Part shown: positions 18,401 to 25,719 of the stretch, one piece after another
Position numbering within the stretch: position 1 is the stretch's first letter
How the letters are laid out: every line of letters begins with the position of its first letter
From: Nocardioidaceae bacterium
GTDB taxonomy: Bacteria > Actinomycetota > Actinomycetes > Propionibacteriales > Nocardioidaceae
Direction of reading: 5' to 3'
DNA: 36,412 nucleotides
NCBI GenBank assembly: GCA_013696555.1
Contig: JACCYJ010000230.1
Location: forward strand, 1 to 36,412
The notes under the pieces: generated by a model
What the model saw: only the letters and a program-made list of their open reading frames with translations
Told to the model about the DNA's origin: nothing
Database searches by the model: none
Position numbers and translations under genes: made by a program

Positions 18401-19827
18401 AGGTGCCCTTTCCGGACGACATCCCGGCACTCGATCGGCTGGGCCGGGTGCACTTCGTCGGAATCGGCGGCGCGGCCCTGTCCGGGATCGCCCGCATCAT
18501 GTTAGCCCGTGGAGCGACGGTCAGCGGGAGCGACGCCGTGGACTCGGCGACGCTGCAAGCACTCCGGGAGCTGGGCGCCGATTGTTTCGTCGGCCACGAT
18601 GCCGCTCACGCCGCCGGTGCGGGCACCGTGGTGGTGTCGACGGCGGTCAAGGACGACAACCCCGAGGTCCTGGCCGCGCGGCGCGCGGAAACACGGCTAT
18701 GGCCGCGCTCGGCGGCGATGGTGTGTGTGATGGCCGGTCACACGGTCCTGGCGGTGGCAGGGACGCACGGCAAGACCACCACGACCTCACTGCTCGCAGT
18801 GTCGCTCGGAGCAGCCGGACTCGACCCGTCGTACACACTCGGGGCGGACCTGAGCGCGACCGACAGCAACGCACACGCTGGCACCGATGACCTCTTCGTC
18901 GCCGAGGCGGACGAGAGCGACGGCGCGTTCCTCCGATACGCGCCCACCGGTGCCGTGGTCACCAATGTCGAGGCCGACCACCTCGACCACTACGGCACCG
19001 AGGCGGCCTACTACGCGGCATTCTCGACGTTTCTGGGCACGATCCGGCCAGGCGGTTACCTGGTCGCGGGCGTCGATGACCCGGGGGCATCCCGGCTAGC
19101 AGCCGAGGCAGTCGGACGAGGGTTGGAAACCGTCCGCGTCGGCATCGGACCCCAGTCGGACGTGCGCGTGGTGGATCTGAAGCTTCACGGGGCCGGCTCC
19201 GGGTTCGCCGTGGAGCGGGCCGGAGAGCGCCTCGGCCGCGTCGAGCTGCAGATACCCGGCCGGCATTACGTGCTGGACGCCGCGGCGGCTCTCGCGGCTG
19301 GGTTGCGTACGGGCGCACCGTTCGACGACCTCGCCCGGGGCCTGGCCACCTACACCGGTGCCCGGCGGCGGATGGAGCGCAAGGGGGAGGCGGGTGGGGT
19401 GCGCGTTTACGACTCCTACGCGCACCATCCCACCGAGATCAGGAGCGACTTGCAGGCCGCCAGGACGATTGTCGGGGACGGTCGGCTCGTCGTCTGCTTC
19501 CAACCACACCTGGCCTCGCGTACCCGCATCTTCGCGACCGCGATGGGACAGGCGCTGTCCGCTGCCGATGCCGTGGTTGTGACCGACGTCTACCTGGCCA
19601 GGGAGGCCGCTGAGACCGGCGTCAGCGGTCGGCTGGTCGCCGACGCCGTGGCCCTGCCCGTCGAGCTGGTGCGATACCGACCCCACTTGGGCGACGTCCC
19701 CGGCGCGCTGGCCGATCTGGTCGGAGCAGGTGACCTCGTCTTGACACTAGGGGCGGGTGACGTGACCGACGTGGGGCCACGGCTGTTGGCGATGTTGGCG
19801 ACCTCGACGAGAGAGGTTCGGCAGTGA
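18397..19827 (+). CDS. murC: UDP-MurNAc:L-alanine ligase MurC
   Basis: A 476-residue Mur ligase that adds the first amino acid to UDP-MurNAc. It begins with the MurC-specific RVHFVGIGGAALSGIARIM; the ATP loop is VAGTHGKTTTTSLL (about residues 120-133), followed by EADESDGAFL and NVEADHLDHYG. The C-terminal domain has YDSYAHHPTEIRSDL and CFQPHLASRTRIF. The GTG start at 18397 overlaps the murG stop (GTGA), and its own stop overlaps ftsQ the same way. No murB, often next to murC in other bacteria, is present here. Confidence 0.96.
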   Translation: MKVPFPDDIPALDRLGRVHFVGIGGAALSGIARIMLARGATVSGSDAVDSATLQALRELGADCFVGHDAAHAAGAGTVVVSTAVKDDNPEVLAARRAETRLWPRSAAMVCVMAGHTVLAVAGTHGKTTTTSLLAVSLGAAGLDPSYTLGADLSATDSNAHAGTDDLFVAEADESDGAFLRYAPTGAVVTNVEADHLDHYGTEAAYYAAFSTFLGTIRPGGYLVAGVDDPGASRLAAEAVGRGLETVRVGIGPQSDVRVVDLKLHGAGSGFAVERAGERLGRVELQIPGRHYVLDAAAALAAGLRTGAPFDDLARGLATYTGARRRMERKGEAGGVRVYDSYAHHPTEIRSDLQAARTIVGDGRLVVCFQPHLASRTRIFATAMGQALSAADAVVVTDVYLAREAAETGVSGRLVADAVALPVELVRYRPHLGDVPGALADLVGAGDLVLTLGAGDVTDVGPRLLAMLATSTREVRQ

Positions 19828-20537
19828 GCGACCTTTTCGCACGGCGCCGGATGCTGGGCCGGTTGAGCAGGCTCCGGCTGCTGCTGATCGCGGTCGGCCT
19901 CGTCGTGGTCGTGACGTTCGGCGGGTGGGTGGTGTGGTTCTCGTCGTGGGTGGCGGTCCGGAACGTTGAGGTCGTCGGTGCCCGGCACATCGACGTCAGG
20001 GAGCTGGAGCAGGTGGCCGCGGTGGAGCTGGGCATGCCGTTGGCTCGCCTGGATTTGTCGGCTGTGGAAGGGCGGCTCGAGCAGTTGCCCGCGGTGGATG
20101 TCGCGGTGGTGGAGCGGTCATGGCCGCACGGCGTCACGATCCGTATCACGGAGAGCACGCCGGTGGCGGCGCTGCTCGACGACGGCGGCTACATCGCGCT
20201 CAACGCCGAGGGAGAACTCTTCCGCCAGCTGCCGCGTGGGCCGTCACGGCTTCCGGTGGTCCGCGCCGATCAGCTGGAGGCGGAGCGGCGGGCCGCGGCG
20301 CTCGCCGAGGTTGCCGAAGTCGTCAGTTCGTTGGCCCCGGCCATCGCCGCCAAAGTGGATCACGTCGAGGTCGCAAGTCCCGATTCGATCATGTTGGCAT
20401 TGCGCAACGGTGACCAGGTCGAGTGGGGGAGTGCGGCGTCGTCGGAGCGCAAGGCGGTGGTACTGGCGGCCCTGCTGCATCTCGATGCCACTGTCTACGA
20501 CGTCCGGGTGCCCGAACAGCCCGCGACGCGGTCCTAG
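19824..20537 (+). CDS. ftsQ: Divisome protein FtsQ
   Basis: A 237-residue bitopic protein. A short basic cytoplasmic N-terminus (ARRRMLGRLSRLR) is followed by a membrane helix (LLLIAVGLVVVVTFGGWVVWF), a POTRA domain (VRNVEVVGARHIDVRELEQVA to VVERSWPHGVTIRITE), and the FtsQ beta domain including ESTPVAALLDDGGYIALNAEGELFRQLP. FtsQ links early and late division proteins and binds FtsL/FtsB. It is the last gene of the overlapping mur/fts series; after it comes a 458-bp gap before ftsZ. Confidence 0.94.
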   Translation: MSDLFARRRMLGRLSRLRLLLIAVGLVVVVTFGGWVVWFSSWVAVRNVEVVGARHIDVRELEQVAAVELGMPLARLDLSAVEGRLEQLPAVDVAVVERSWPHGVTIRITESTPVAALLDDGGYIALNAEGELFRQLPRGPSRLPVVRADQLEAERRAAALAEVAEVVSSLAPAIAAKVDHVEVASPDSIMLALRNGDQVEWGSAASSERKAVVLAALLHLDATVYDVRVPEQPATRS

Positions 20538-20599
20538 GCTGTCCCCTGGGAAGGCTGATGCCTTCTGCTCTGGCGACCGCGATGCAGAACTTTCGTTTC

Positions 20600-20747
20600 T
20601 GGCGCAACCGCCACCGACCCCAGCTCGCGGCGGGTGGCGCAAATCGGCGGGATGCTTGCCGAGTGGCGCAATCTTGCTGGCTCTCACGTCCTGAGTGGCG
20701 CAAATTGGTCAGCAAACGGCGTCCAGGGCGACGAATTTGCGCCACTC
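20600..20747 (+). repeat. Array of TGGCGCAA(AT) boxes in the ftsQ-ftsZ gap
   Basis: The 458-bp gap (20538-20995) holds no credible gene. TGGCGCAA occurs at 20600, 20635, 20664 and 20696 (spacings 35, 29, 32), and its reverse complement TTGCGCCA at 20737. Three copies extend to GTGGCGCAAAT or GAGTGGCGCAA. The last two copies form a perfect 14-bp inverted repeat, GAGTGGCGCAAATT (20693-20706) with AATTTGCGCCACTC (20734-20747), with a 27-nt loop. Related copies occur near 29190. The function is unknown; it looks like a genome-specific intergenic repeat or a set of protein-binding sites. Confidence 0.75.
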
Positions 20748-20748
20748 G

Positions 20749-20769
20749 CGGGCCTGAAAGGCCCCCGCA
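20749..20769 (+). terminator. GC-rich hairpin downstream of ftsQ (terminator-like, no T tract)
   Basis: GGGCCT-GAA-AGGCCC (20750-20764) is a perfect 6-bp stem with a three-base loop, and the flanking CG and CCGC can extend it with a small bulge. It follows directly on the inverted repeat above. There is no T run afterwards, so it would be a non-canonical terminator or a pause site separating the upstream cluster from ftsZ. Confidence 0.4.
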
Positions 20770-20871
20770 GGTGAGTTCGCTCGGCGAAAGTTTCTCGCCC
20801 GATCCGCGACACGCGGCCGCGCTCGTTGATTGCTGACACCCAGCGACCTAGTTTGCTGCGCAGTCGGCAGG

Positions 20872-20902
20872 TTGACATAACTATAACCCTCCACTAGAGG
20901 GT
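20872..20902 (+). promoter_or_regulatory. ftsZ promoter with internal inverted repeat
   Basis: TTGACA (20872-20877) is a perfect -35; TAGAGG (20895-20900), 17 bp further on, is the best-placed -10 though only a 3/6 match. The spacer contains the inverted repeat ACCCTC-CACTA-GAGGGT (20886-20902), which covers the -10 element and could be an operator. TTGACATAACTATAACCCT-type sequences before ftsZ are familiar to me from other actinobacteria. The predicted leader is about 90 nt. Confidence 0.6.
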
Positions 20903-20995
20903 GAGATGAAAACCAACCTTTCGGCCTTCCCCGGACAGCCGAACCGCGTGCCGTACCCACCGGGTCCGGCCACCACACATTGAGAGGTGCGCGCC

Positions 20996-22273
20996 GTGGC
21001 AGCGCAGAACTATCTGGCGGTTATCAAGGTCGTCGGCATCGGTGGCGGCGGAGTCAACGCGGTCAATCGAATGATCGAGGTCGGGCTCAGGGGCGTCGAG
21101 TTCATCGCGATCAACACCGACGCTCAAGCACTGCTGATGAGTGACGCCGACGTCAAACTGGACATCGGGCGCGAGCTCACCCGCGGGCTGGGCGCCGGCG
21201 CCGATCCCGACGTCGGGGAAAAAGCGGCCGAGGACCACGCCGACGACATCGAGGAAGTCATCAAGGGCGCCGACATGGTCTTCGTCACCGCCGGTGAGGG
21301 AGGCGGCACCGGAACCGGTGGCGCACCCGTCGTCGCGCGGATCGCCCGATCACTGGGAGCACTGACGATCGGCGTGGTCACCCGCCCGTTCTCGTTCGAG
21401 GGGCGCCGGCGGGCCAACCAGGCCGAAGAAGGCATCGCCGCCCTGCGCGAGGATGTCGATACGTTGATCGTCATCCCCAACGACAGGTTGCTCTCGATCA
21501 GCGACCGCAGTGTCAGTGTCCTCGACGCGTTCAAACAGGCCGACCAGGTCCTGCTGCAAGGCGTCTCTGGGATCACCGACCTGATCACCACACCGGGCCT
21601 GATCAACCTCGACTTCGCTGACGTGAAGTCGGTGATGTCCGATGCGGGCTCGGCGTTGATGGGTATCGGGTCCTCGCGGGGCGACGAGCGGGCCGTGGCC
21701 GCCGCCGAGATGGCAGTGTCCAGCCCCCTGCTCGAGGCGTCCATCGACGGGGCGCACGGAGTGCTGCTGTCGATCGCCGGCGGATCAGACCTTGGGCTGT
21801 TCGAGATCAACGAGGCGGCCGCGCTGGTCAGCCAGGCGGCGCACCCGGAGGCAAACATCATCTTCTGGGCGGTCATCGACGATGCGCTCGGTGATGAGGT
21901 GCGGGTCACCGTGATCGCTGCCGGATTCGACGGCGGAACACCTAAGCGACGTGACCTCGGTCAGCCGGTGCTGCGTCGTGAAGGGGCTGCCGTCCCGCAG
22001 GCGTCGCAGCCGTCGGCTGGTCAGCCAAAGGCCGCGCAGGCTCCGCAGCGAACCCCAGCGGTCGTCGGAGCCGGCGCAAGCGCGGTAACGGCGCCAGCGA
22101 ACGGCGACAAGGCGGGCTCACCGCAGCCGGCTCGGCCTCGGGTCCCGGTGCAGCCAGTTCCGGTGGGAGTCGGAGCGCAGTCTGGGGGCGACCCGTCGAG
22201 CAGCCCGCAGCGGAAACCGCGACCGGTGAGCTTCGATGACGACGAGCTCGACATCCCGGACTTCTTGAAGTAG
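20996..22273 (+). CDS. ftsZ: Cell division GTPase FtsZ
   Basis: A 425-residue tubulin-like GTPase that polymerises into the Z ring. It starts [25 protein letters not shown]; the GTP signature is [10 protein letters not shown] (about residues 102-111), and the T7 synergy loop is [12 protein letters not shown] variable Pro/Gln/Ala linker leads to the conserved tail [12 protein letters not shown], which binds SepF. GTG 20996 is preferred over 20987 because AGAGGTG lies six bases upstream and the N-terminus then matches homologues. One oddity: residue 291 is Trp ([12 protein letters not shown]), where FtsZ proteins have a conserved Gly. Expressed from its own promoter, apart from the mur genes. 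Confidence 0.97.
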   Translation: MAAQNYLAVIKVVGIGGGGVNAVNRMIEVGLRGVEFIAINTDAQALLMSDADVKLDIGRELTRGLGAGADPDVGEKAAEDHADDIEEVIKGADMVFVTAGEGGGTGTGGAPVVARIARSLGALTIGVVTRPFSFEGRRRANQAEEGIAALREDVDTLIVIPNDRLLSISDRSVSVLDAFKQADQVLLQGVSGITDLITTPGLINLDFADVKSVMSDAGSALMGIGSSRGDERAVAAAEMAVSSPLLEASIDGAHGVLLSIAGGSDLGLFEINEAAALVSQAAHPEANIIFWAVIDDALGDEVRVTVIAAGFDGGTPKRRDLGQPVLRREGAAVPQASQPSAGQPKAAQAPQRTPAVVGAGASAVTAPANGDKAGSPQPARPRVPVQPVPVGVGAQSGGDPSSSPQRKPRPVSFDDDELDIPDFLK

Positions 22274-23005
22274 GTGTTCGCGTTCCGCGACCGCCTCGGT
22301 CGAGTCGAGGTCGCGTTCACCGATCGGTACGGAGGCGTCAGCGAGGGCCCTTGGTCCTCGCTGAACCTCGGTACCAGCAACGGTGACGAGCCCGCCCGAG
22401 TGGTGCACAACTTCGCTGCCCTGGCGCACGGTCTGGGTGTCGACGTTCACCGGGTGGCGCGGATGAGCCAGGTCCAGGGGCGCCATGTCGAGTTCCTCGA
22501 CGATGTGCCGGACGGGATTCCGGTCGCGGACGCACTGGTGACGCGGACCCCCACACTGACGCTGTTGGTACGCGCTGCCGACTGCGCGCCTGTGGTGCTG
22601 GCGGATCCGGACGCTGGTGTGGTGGCGGTAGCGCATGCCGGGCGCCAAGGAATGCTGCTCGGAATCGTGCCGGCGACGATCGCCACGCTCCGGGATCGCG
22701 GCGCGACCCGGATCCGCGGTTGGCTCGGCCCTCGAATCTGCGGGGGCTGTTACGAGGTACCGGAGGCCCTTCGGAATGAGGTGACGGCCGCCGTCCCTGA
22801 GGCCTGGGCGGTCACCTCCGCGGGGACACCGGGCCTCGACATCGCCGCTGGTATCCGGGCACAGCTGCGAGCCGAGAGCGTCGACATCGTCGACGTCGCG
22901 GACAGTATGTCGGCATGCACCTACGAGAACGCCGATCTCTTCTCCTACCGTCGCCAGGGCCAGCAGTCCGGTCGTTTCGGCGCCACCGTGAGGATCGCGG
23001 CGTGA
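22274..23005 (+). CDS. pgeF: Peptidoglycan editing factor PgeF (YfiH, laccase-like fold)
   Basis: A 243-residue YfiH-family protein. It opens VEVAFTDRYGGVSEGPWSSLNLG and has the three Zn-binding elements: His in MSQVQGRHVEFLDD, Cys in VRAADCAPVVL, and His in AVAHAGRQGML, followed by GWLGPRICGGCYEVP and the terminal FSYRRQGQQSGRFGATV. In E. coli the homologue corrects faulty amino acids in UDP-MurNAc peptides; purine nucleoside phosphorylase activity is also reported for the family. The GTG directly follows the ftsZ stop, without a clear ribosome site, so translation probably relies on coupling. Its stop overlaps yggS (GTGA). Confidence 0.93.
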   Translation: MFAFRDRLGRVEVAFTDRYGGVSEGPWSSLNLGTSNGDEPARVVHNFAALAHGLGVDVHRVARMSQVQGRHVEFLDDVPDGIPVADALVTRTPTLTLLVRAADCAPVVLADPDAGVVAVAHAGRQGMLLGIVPATIATLRDRGATRIRGWLGPRICGGCYEVPEALRNEVTAAVPEAWAVTSAGTPGLDIAAGIRAQLRAESVDIVDVADSMSACTYENADLFSYRRQGQQSGRFGATVRIAA

Positions 23006-23703
23006 TCGAGCGGCGCGCCGAGCTGGCGGGCCGTCTCAGCCACGTGCGAGAGAGGGTGGCCGCGGCCGCCCGCACGGCCGGTCGCGACAACGACTCGATC
23101 ACCCTCGTCGTGGTGACCAAGACCTTTCCGGTGAGCGATGTCGAACTCCTTGCGGGCTTGGGCGTCCGCGACTTCGGTGAGAGCCGGCATCAGGAGGCGC
23201 GGGAGAAGGTGGCCGCGGTGACAGCCGAGCTCACCTGGCACTTCGTGGGCGCGCTGCAGTCGAACAAGGCCGGTGCCGTCGCCGGATACGCCGACGTCGT
23301 CCACTCGATCGACCGGGAACGGCTCGTGAGCGCCCTCGACCACGGCGCGCAGCGCGCGGGGCGGACGTTGGATTGTCTCGTCCAGGTGAGCCTCGACCCG
23401 CCCGATACCCACACGGACCGCTCCGGTGCTCCGCGAGAGCGGATCATCGAGATAGCGGCCAAGGTGTCGGCAGCCGAGCGGTTACGGCTTCGGGGCGTCA
23501 TGACGGTCGCCCCGATGACCGCCGACCCGGGCGAGGCGTTCGGCCAGCTGGCCGACGTCGCCGCTGAGCTCCGCGCTGAGTTCCCCGCCGCGACCGTCAT
23601 CTCCGCTGGCATGAGCGAGGACCTGGAAGCCGCCATCGAGGCCGGCGCGACACACGTACGCATAGGGCGCGCGATCCTCGGTCAGCGGCCCCCGCTCGGG
23701 TAG
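23002..23703 (+). CDS. yggS: YggS/PROSC-family PLP-binding protein
   Basis: A 233-residue PLP homeostasis protein with the fold of alanine racemase's N-domain. The PLP lysine is in [10 protein letters not shown] (about K40), followed by [45 protein letters not shown] and the phosphate-binding end [29 protein letters not shown]. These proteins are not enzymes but buffer PLP and affect amino-acid pools. The GTG start at 23002 overlaps pgeF by 4 bp; the ORF track's 29 extra residues belong to the pgeF region. Location between pgeF and sepF is standard. Confidence 0.94.
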   Translation: MIERRAELAGRLSHVRERVAAAARTAGRDNDSITLVVVTKTFPVSDVELLAGLGVRDFGESRHQEAREKVAAVTAELTWHFVGALQSNKAGAVAGYADVVHSIDRERLVSALDHGAQRAGRTLDCLVQVSLDPPDTHTDRSGAPRERIIEIAAKVSAAERLRLRGVMTVAPMTADPGEAFGQLADVAAELRAEFPAATVISAGMSEDLEAAIEAGATHVRIGRAILGQRPPLG

Positions 23704-23759
23704 TGTCCGACACGCAGGGTAGCTGCCCTGCAACATTCCTGGACCGGAGGTCAGAGCCC

Positions 23760-24245
23760 ATGGCTGGCGCGATGCGCAAGGTTGGTGTGTACCTGGGCTT
23801 GCTGGAGGACACCGACCGCTACGACGACGACTACGCAGACAATCCCGACGGTGACCGCGAGACCCGACCAGGACGCGAGGTGCACGTCGCCTCCGGTTCC
23901 ACGGTCACCCAGTTGGCCGAGCGCCGCCGCAGCACCCCATCGTCGGTGCCGACTCGTTCGGCGGAGCTGTCGCGGATCACCACGTTGCATCCGCGGACGT
24001 ACAACGAGGCTCGTACGCTCGGCGAGCACTACCGCGATGGCATCCCGGTGATCATGAACCTCTCGGAGATGGACGACAACGACGCCAAGCGGCTCGTCGA
24101 CTTCGCCGCCGGCCTGGTGTTCGCGGTCCATGGCACTATCGAACGGGTGACCAACAAAGTGTTCCTGCTGTCGCCGCCCAACGTCTCGGTTGCTGCTGAG
24201 GACAAGCAGCGCATTGCCGAAGGCGGCTTCTTCAACCAGAGCTGA
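23760..24245 (+). CDS. sepF: Cell division protein SepF
   Basis: A 161-residue protein that bundles FtsZ filaments and anchors them to the membrane. It begins [25 protein letters not shown], where the N-terminal amphipathic helix binds membrane. An acidic linker follows, then the SepF domain from [30 protein letters not shown] to [23 protein letters not shown] 23760 has GGAGG nine bases upstream; the GTG at 23703 in the track would add a non-conserved stretch. The absence of ftsA makes SepF the likely membrane anchor of FtsZ. Confidence 0.95.
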   Translation: MAGAMRKVGVYLGLLEDTDRYDDDYADNPDGDRETRPGREVHVASGSTVTQLAERRRSTPSSVPTRSAELSRITTLHPRTYNEARTLGEHYRDGIPVIMNLSEMDDNDAKRLVDFAAGLVFAVHGTIERVTNKVFLLSPPNVSVAAEDKQRIAEGGFFNQS

Positions 24246-24250
24246 AGCCG

Positions 24251-24544
24251 GTGAGCGCTGTTGGCGACGTCATCGGCTTCATCCTGTGGGTCGCTCTGGT
24301 CATCCTGATCGCGCGCATCGTGCTCGATTGGGTGCAGATGCTCGCTCGCTCGTGGCAGCCGCACGGCTTCATTCTGGTCATCTGCGAGGCCATCTACTCG
24401 GTTACTGATCCACCACTTCGCATGGTGCGTCGGGTCCTGCCGCCACTGCGGCTCGGCATGATTGCGTTGGATCTGTCCCCGCTAGTGTTGTTCGTGATCA
24501 TCTACCTGCTCCAGATTCTCAACGGGCTGATCTTCTACGGCTGA
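24251..24544 (+). CDS. YggT-family membrane protein
   Basis: A 97-residue protein with two membrane segments, VGDVIGFILWVALVILIARIVLDWV and LDLSPLVLFVIIYLLQILNGLI, joined by EAIYSVTDPPLRMVRRVLPPLRLG, the YggT (CcmB/YlmG-like) signature. YlmG/YggT proteins are found beside sepF and divIVA in Gram-positive bacteria and affect division or nucleoid behaviour in some species; biochemical function is unknown. The GTG start is six bases after the sepF stop. Confidence 0.9.
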   Translation: MSAVGDVIGFILWVALVILIARIVLDWVQMLARSWQPHGFILVICEAIYSVTDPPLRMVRRVLPPLRLGMIALDLSPLVLFVIIYLLQILNGLIFYG

Positions 24545-24561
24545 AATCCGACGGCTGCCAG

Positions 24562-24592
24562 TTGCCTCGGAGGGTGGCGGAACCGGTAGCGT
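24562..24592 (+). promoter_or_regulatory. Possible divIVA promoter
   Basis: TTGCCT (24562-24567) and TAGCGT (24587-24592) lie 19 bp apart in the 92-bp yggT-divIVA gap. The spacing is slightly long and the -10 match is partial. A separate promoter would fit the high DivIVA levels known in actinobacteria. Confidence 0.35.
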
Positions 24593-24636
24593 GTGGCACA
24601 CCTGATCACGTTGGTTTCCCGACTCGAGGTGAGCAC

Positions 24637-25392
24637 ATGCCGTTGTCGCCGGAGGACGTGCGTAACAAGCGCTTCACTCCCGTTCGTCTCCGCGAGGGAT
24701 ATGACATGGGTGAGGTCGACCAATTCCTCGACGAGGTCGAGTCCGAGCTGGAGCGCCTCACCGCCGAAAACGACGACCTGCGGGTGAAGCTCACCGCAGC
24801 CTCGTCGGGCGACCCCACCCGAGCCCCGTCCCTCCCATCGGCCGCCCAGCCGGACCAGGCGGCCTCGGTCAGCGAGTCGCGTCCCGCAGCTGCTGCGTCG
24901 CCCCTCGAAGCGGCGCCGGCTGCCGCCTCGACGGTCACCGTGCCGGAGGCTTCGAGCGCTGCTGCCCGGCTGTTGGAGCTCGCCACGCGCAATGCAGACG
25001 AGCTCGTCGCCGAGGCCAAAGAGCAAGCGGACCGCATTCTCACCGAGGCGCGCACCAAGTCCGAGCGCATGGAAAACGATGCGCGTGGCAGGGCCGACCG
25101 GGTGGAATCGGATGCGCGGACAAGGTCGCAGAAGCTCGACTCGGAGACCGCTACGCGTCGCGAGCAGCTCTTCGGCGAGCTGGAGAAGGACAGGGACCGG
25201 CTGGCCCGCGAGGTCGAGCATCTGCGTGGCTTCGAGCGCGAGTACCGCAGCCGGCTGAAGAGCTACCTCCAGAACCAGCTGTCCGCCCTCGACGGCGAAG
25301 AGCCGGTCGGTGCGCCGTTGACCGAGGCCGAGTCAGAGGTCAGCCCGCGTCGGCTACGCACGCTGCTCGGTGAGAGCAGCAACGCCGAATAG
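24637..25392 (+). CDS. wag31: DivIVA/Wag31 polar growth protein
   Basis: A 251-residue coiled-coil protein. The N-terminal membrane-curvature domain is MPLSPEDVRNKRFTPVRLREGYDMGEVDQFLDEVE, near identical to actinobacterial Wag31. An Ala/Pro/Ser-rich linker (about residues 70-105) follows, then a long charged coiled coil (ADELVAEAKEQADRILTEAR to HLRGFEREYRSRLKSYLQNQL). It marks cell poles and directs peripheral wall synthesis; in mycobacteria it is regulated by Ser/Thr phosphorylation. ATG 24637 has GAGGTGAG just upstream, and the ORF track's 25 extra codons are promoter-region readthrough. Last plus-strand gene before the inverted ileS. Confidence 0.94.
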   Translation: MPLSPEDVRNKRFTPVRLREGYDMGEVDQFLDEVESELERLTAENDDLRVKLTAASSGDPTRAPSLPSAAQPDQAASVSESRPAAAASPLEAAPAAASTVTVPEASSAAARLLELATRNADELVAEAKEQADRILTEARTKSERMENDARGRADRVESDARTRSQKLDSETATRREQLFGELEKDRDRLAREVEHLRGFEREYRSRLKSYLQNQLSALDGEEPVGAPLTEAESEVSPRRLRTLLGESSNAE

Positions 25393-25610
25393 CTGGTGCT
25401 CCACTTGAGTGTCACTTCCAGATCAGGCAACCGCCGGGCCACGAAGTGACCGGTGGCTCGGATTGGGCGCGGCACGCCGGCGGCTCACCTCTTGCCACTC
25501 GCGCGGCGTCGGCGCCGTGACGGCCGGGATCGATGACCGCCACGTCGTTCGGCGCGATGCGGTTGCGCCGCCCGGGGCGTGTCGGCAACCGCAGCGCGCC
25601 AAACGATGGA

Positions 25611-25650
25611 GTCGGCGACCCAGTCGAGCTGTCGGCGACCCAGTCGAGTT
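25611..25650 (+). repeat. 20-bp tandem duplication
   Basis: GTCGGCGACCCAGTCGAGCT (25611-25630) is followed directly by a second copy ending in TT instead of CT (25631-25650), 19 of 20 bases identical. It lies between convergent genes and may be a simple slippage duplication. Confidence 0.85.
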
Positions 25651-25665
25651 GTCACTGTCACACCA

Positions 25666-25680
25666 GGTCAGGGCCTGACC
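25666..25680. terminator. Short hairpin between convergent genes (possible bidirectional terminator)
   Basis: GGTCAG-GGC-CTGACC is a perfect 6-bp inverted repeat 40 bp beyond the ileS stop and 274 bp beyond divIVA. No T run flanks it on either strand, so terminator function is only a suggestion from position. Confidence 0.35.
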
Positions 25681-25719
25681 GCGCAGTAACAAGTCGCTGG
25701 AAGGTGGGCAGGGCGGGCT

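Larger units (their letters stand above)
25393..25719. other. Intergenic region between convergent divIVA and ileS (327 bp)
   Basis: No gene is supported. The stretch holds a 20-bp tandem duplication and a short perfect hairpin, both listed separately, plus scattered GC-rich palindromes such as GGCGCC. ORFs in the track here (25409-25678 and its antisense) show no recognisable family and run across the repeats. Confidence 0.6.

Noticed and set aside
20600-20747. CRISPR array
   Set aside because: The repeat core is only 8-14 bp, spacing varies, one copy is inverted, and no cas genes are nearby.
20423-20836. 137-aa plus-strand ORF across the ftsQ end and the repeat region
   Set aside because: It overlaps ftsQ out of frame and runs through the repeats without a recognisable domain.
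25409-25692. 89-aa ORFs on both strands between divIVA and ileS
   Set aside because: They cross the tandem repeat, have no ribosome site or family resemblance, and are typical chance ORFs in GC-rich DNA.
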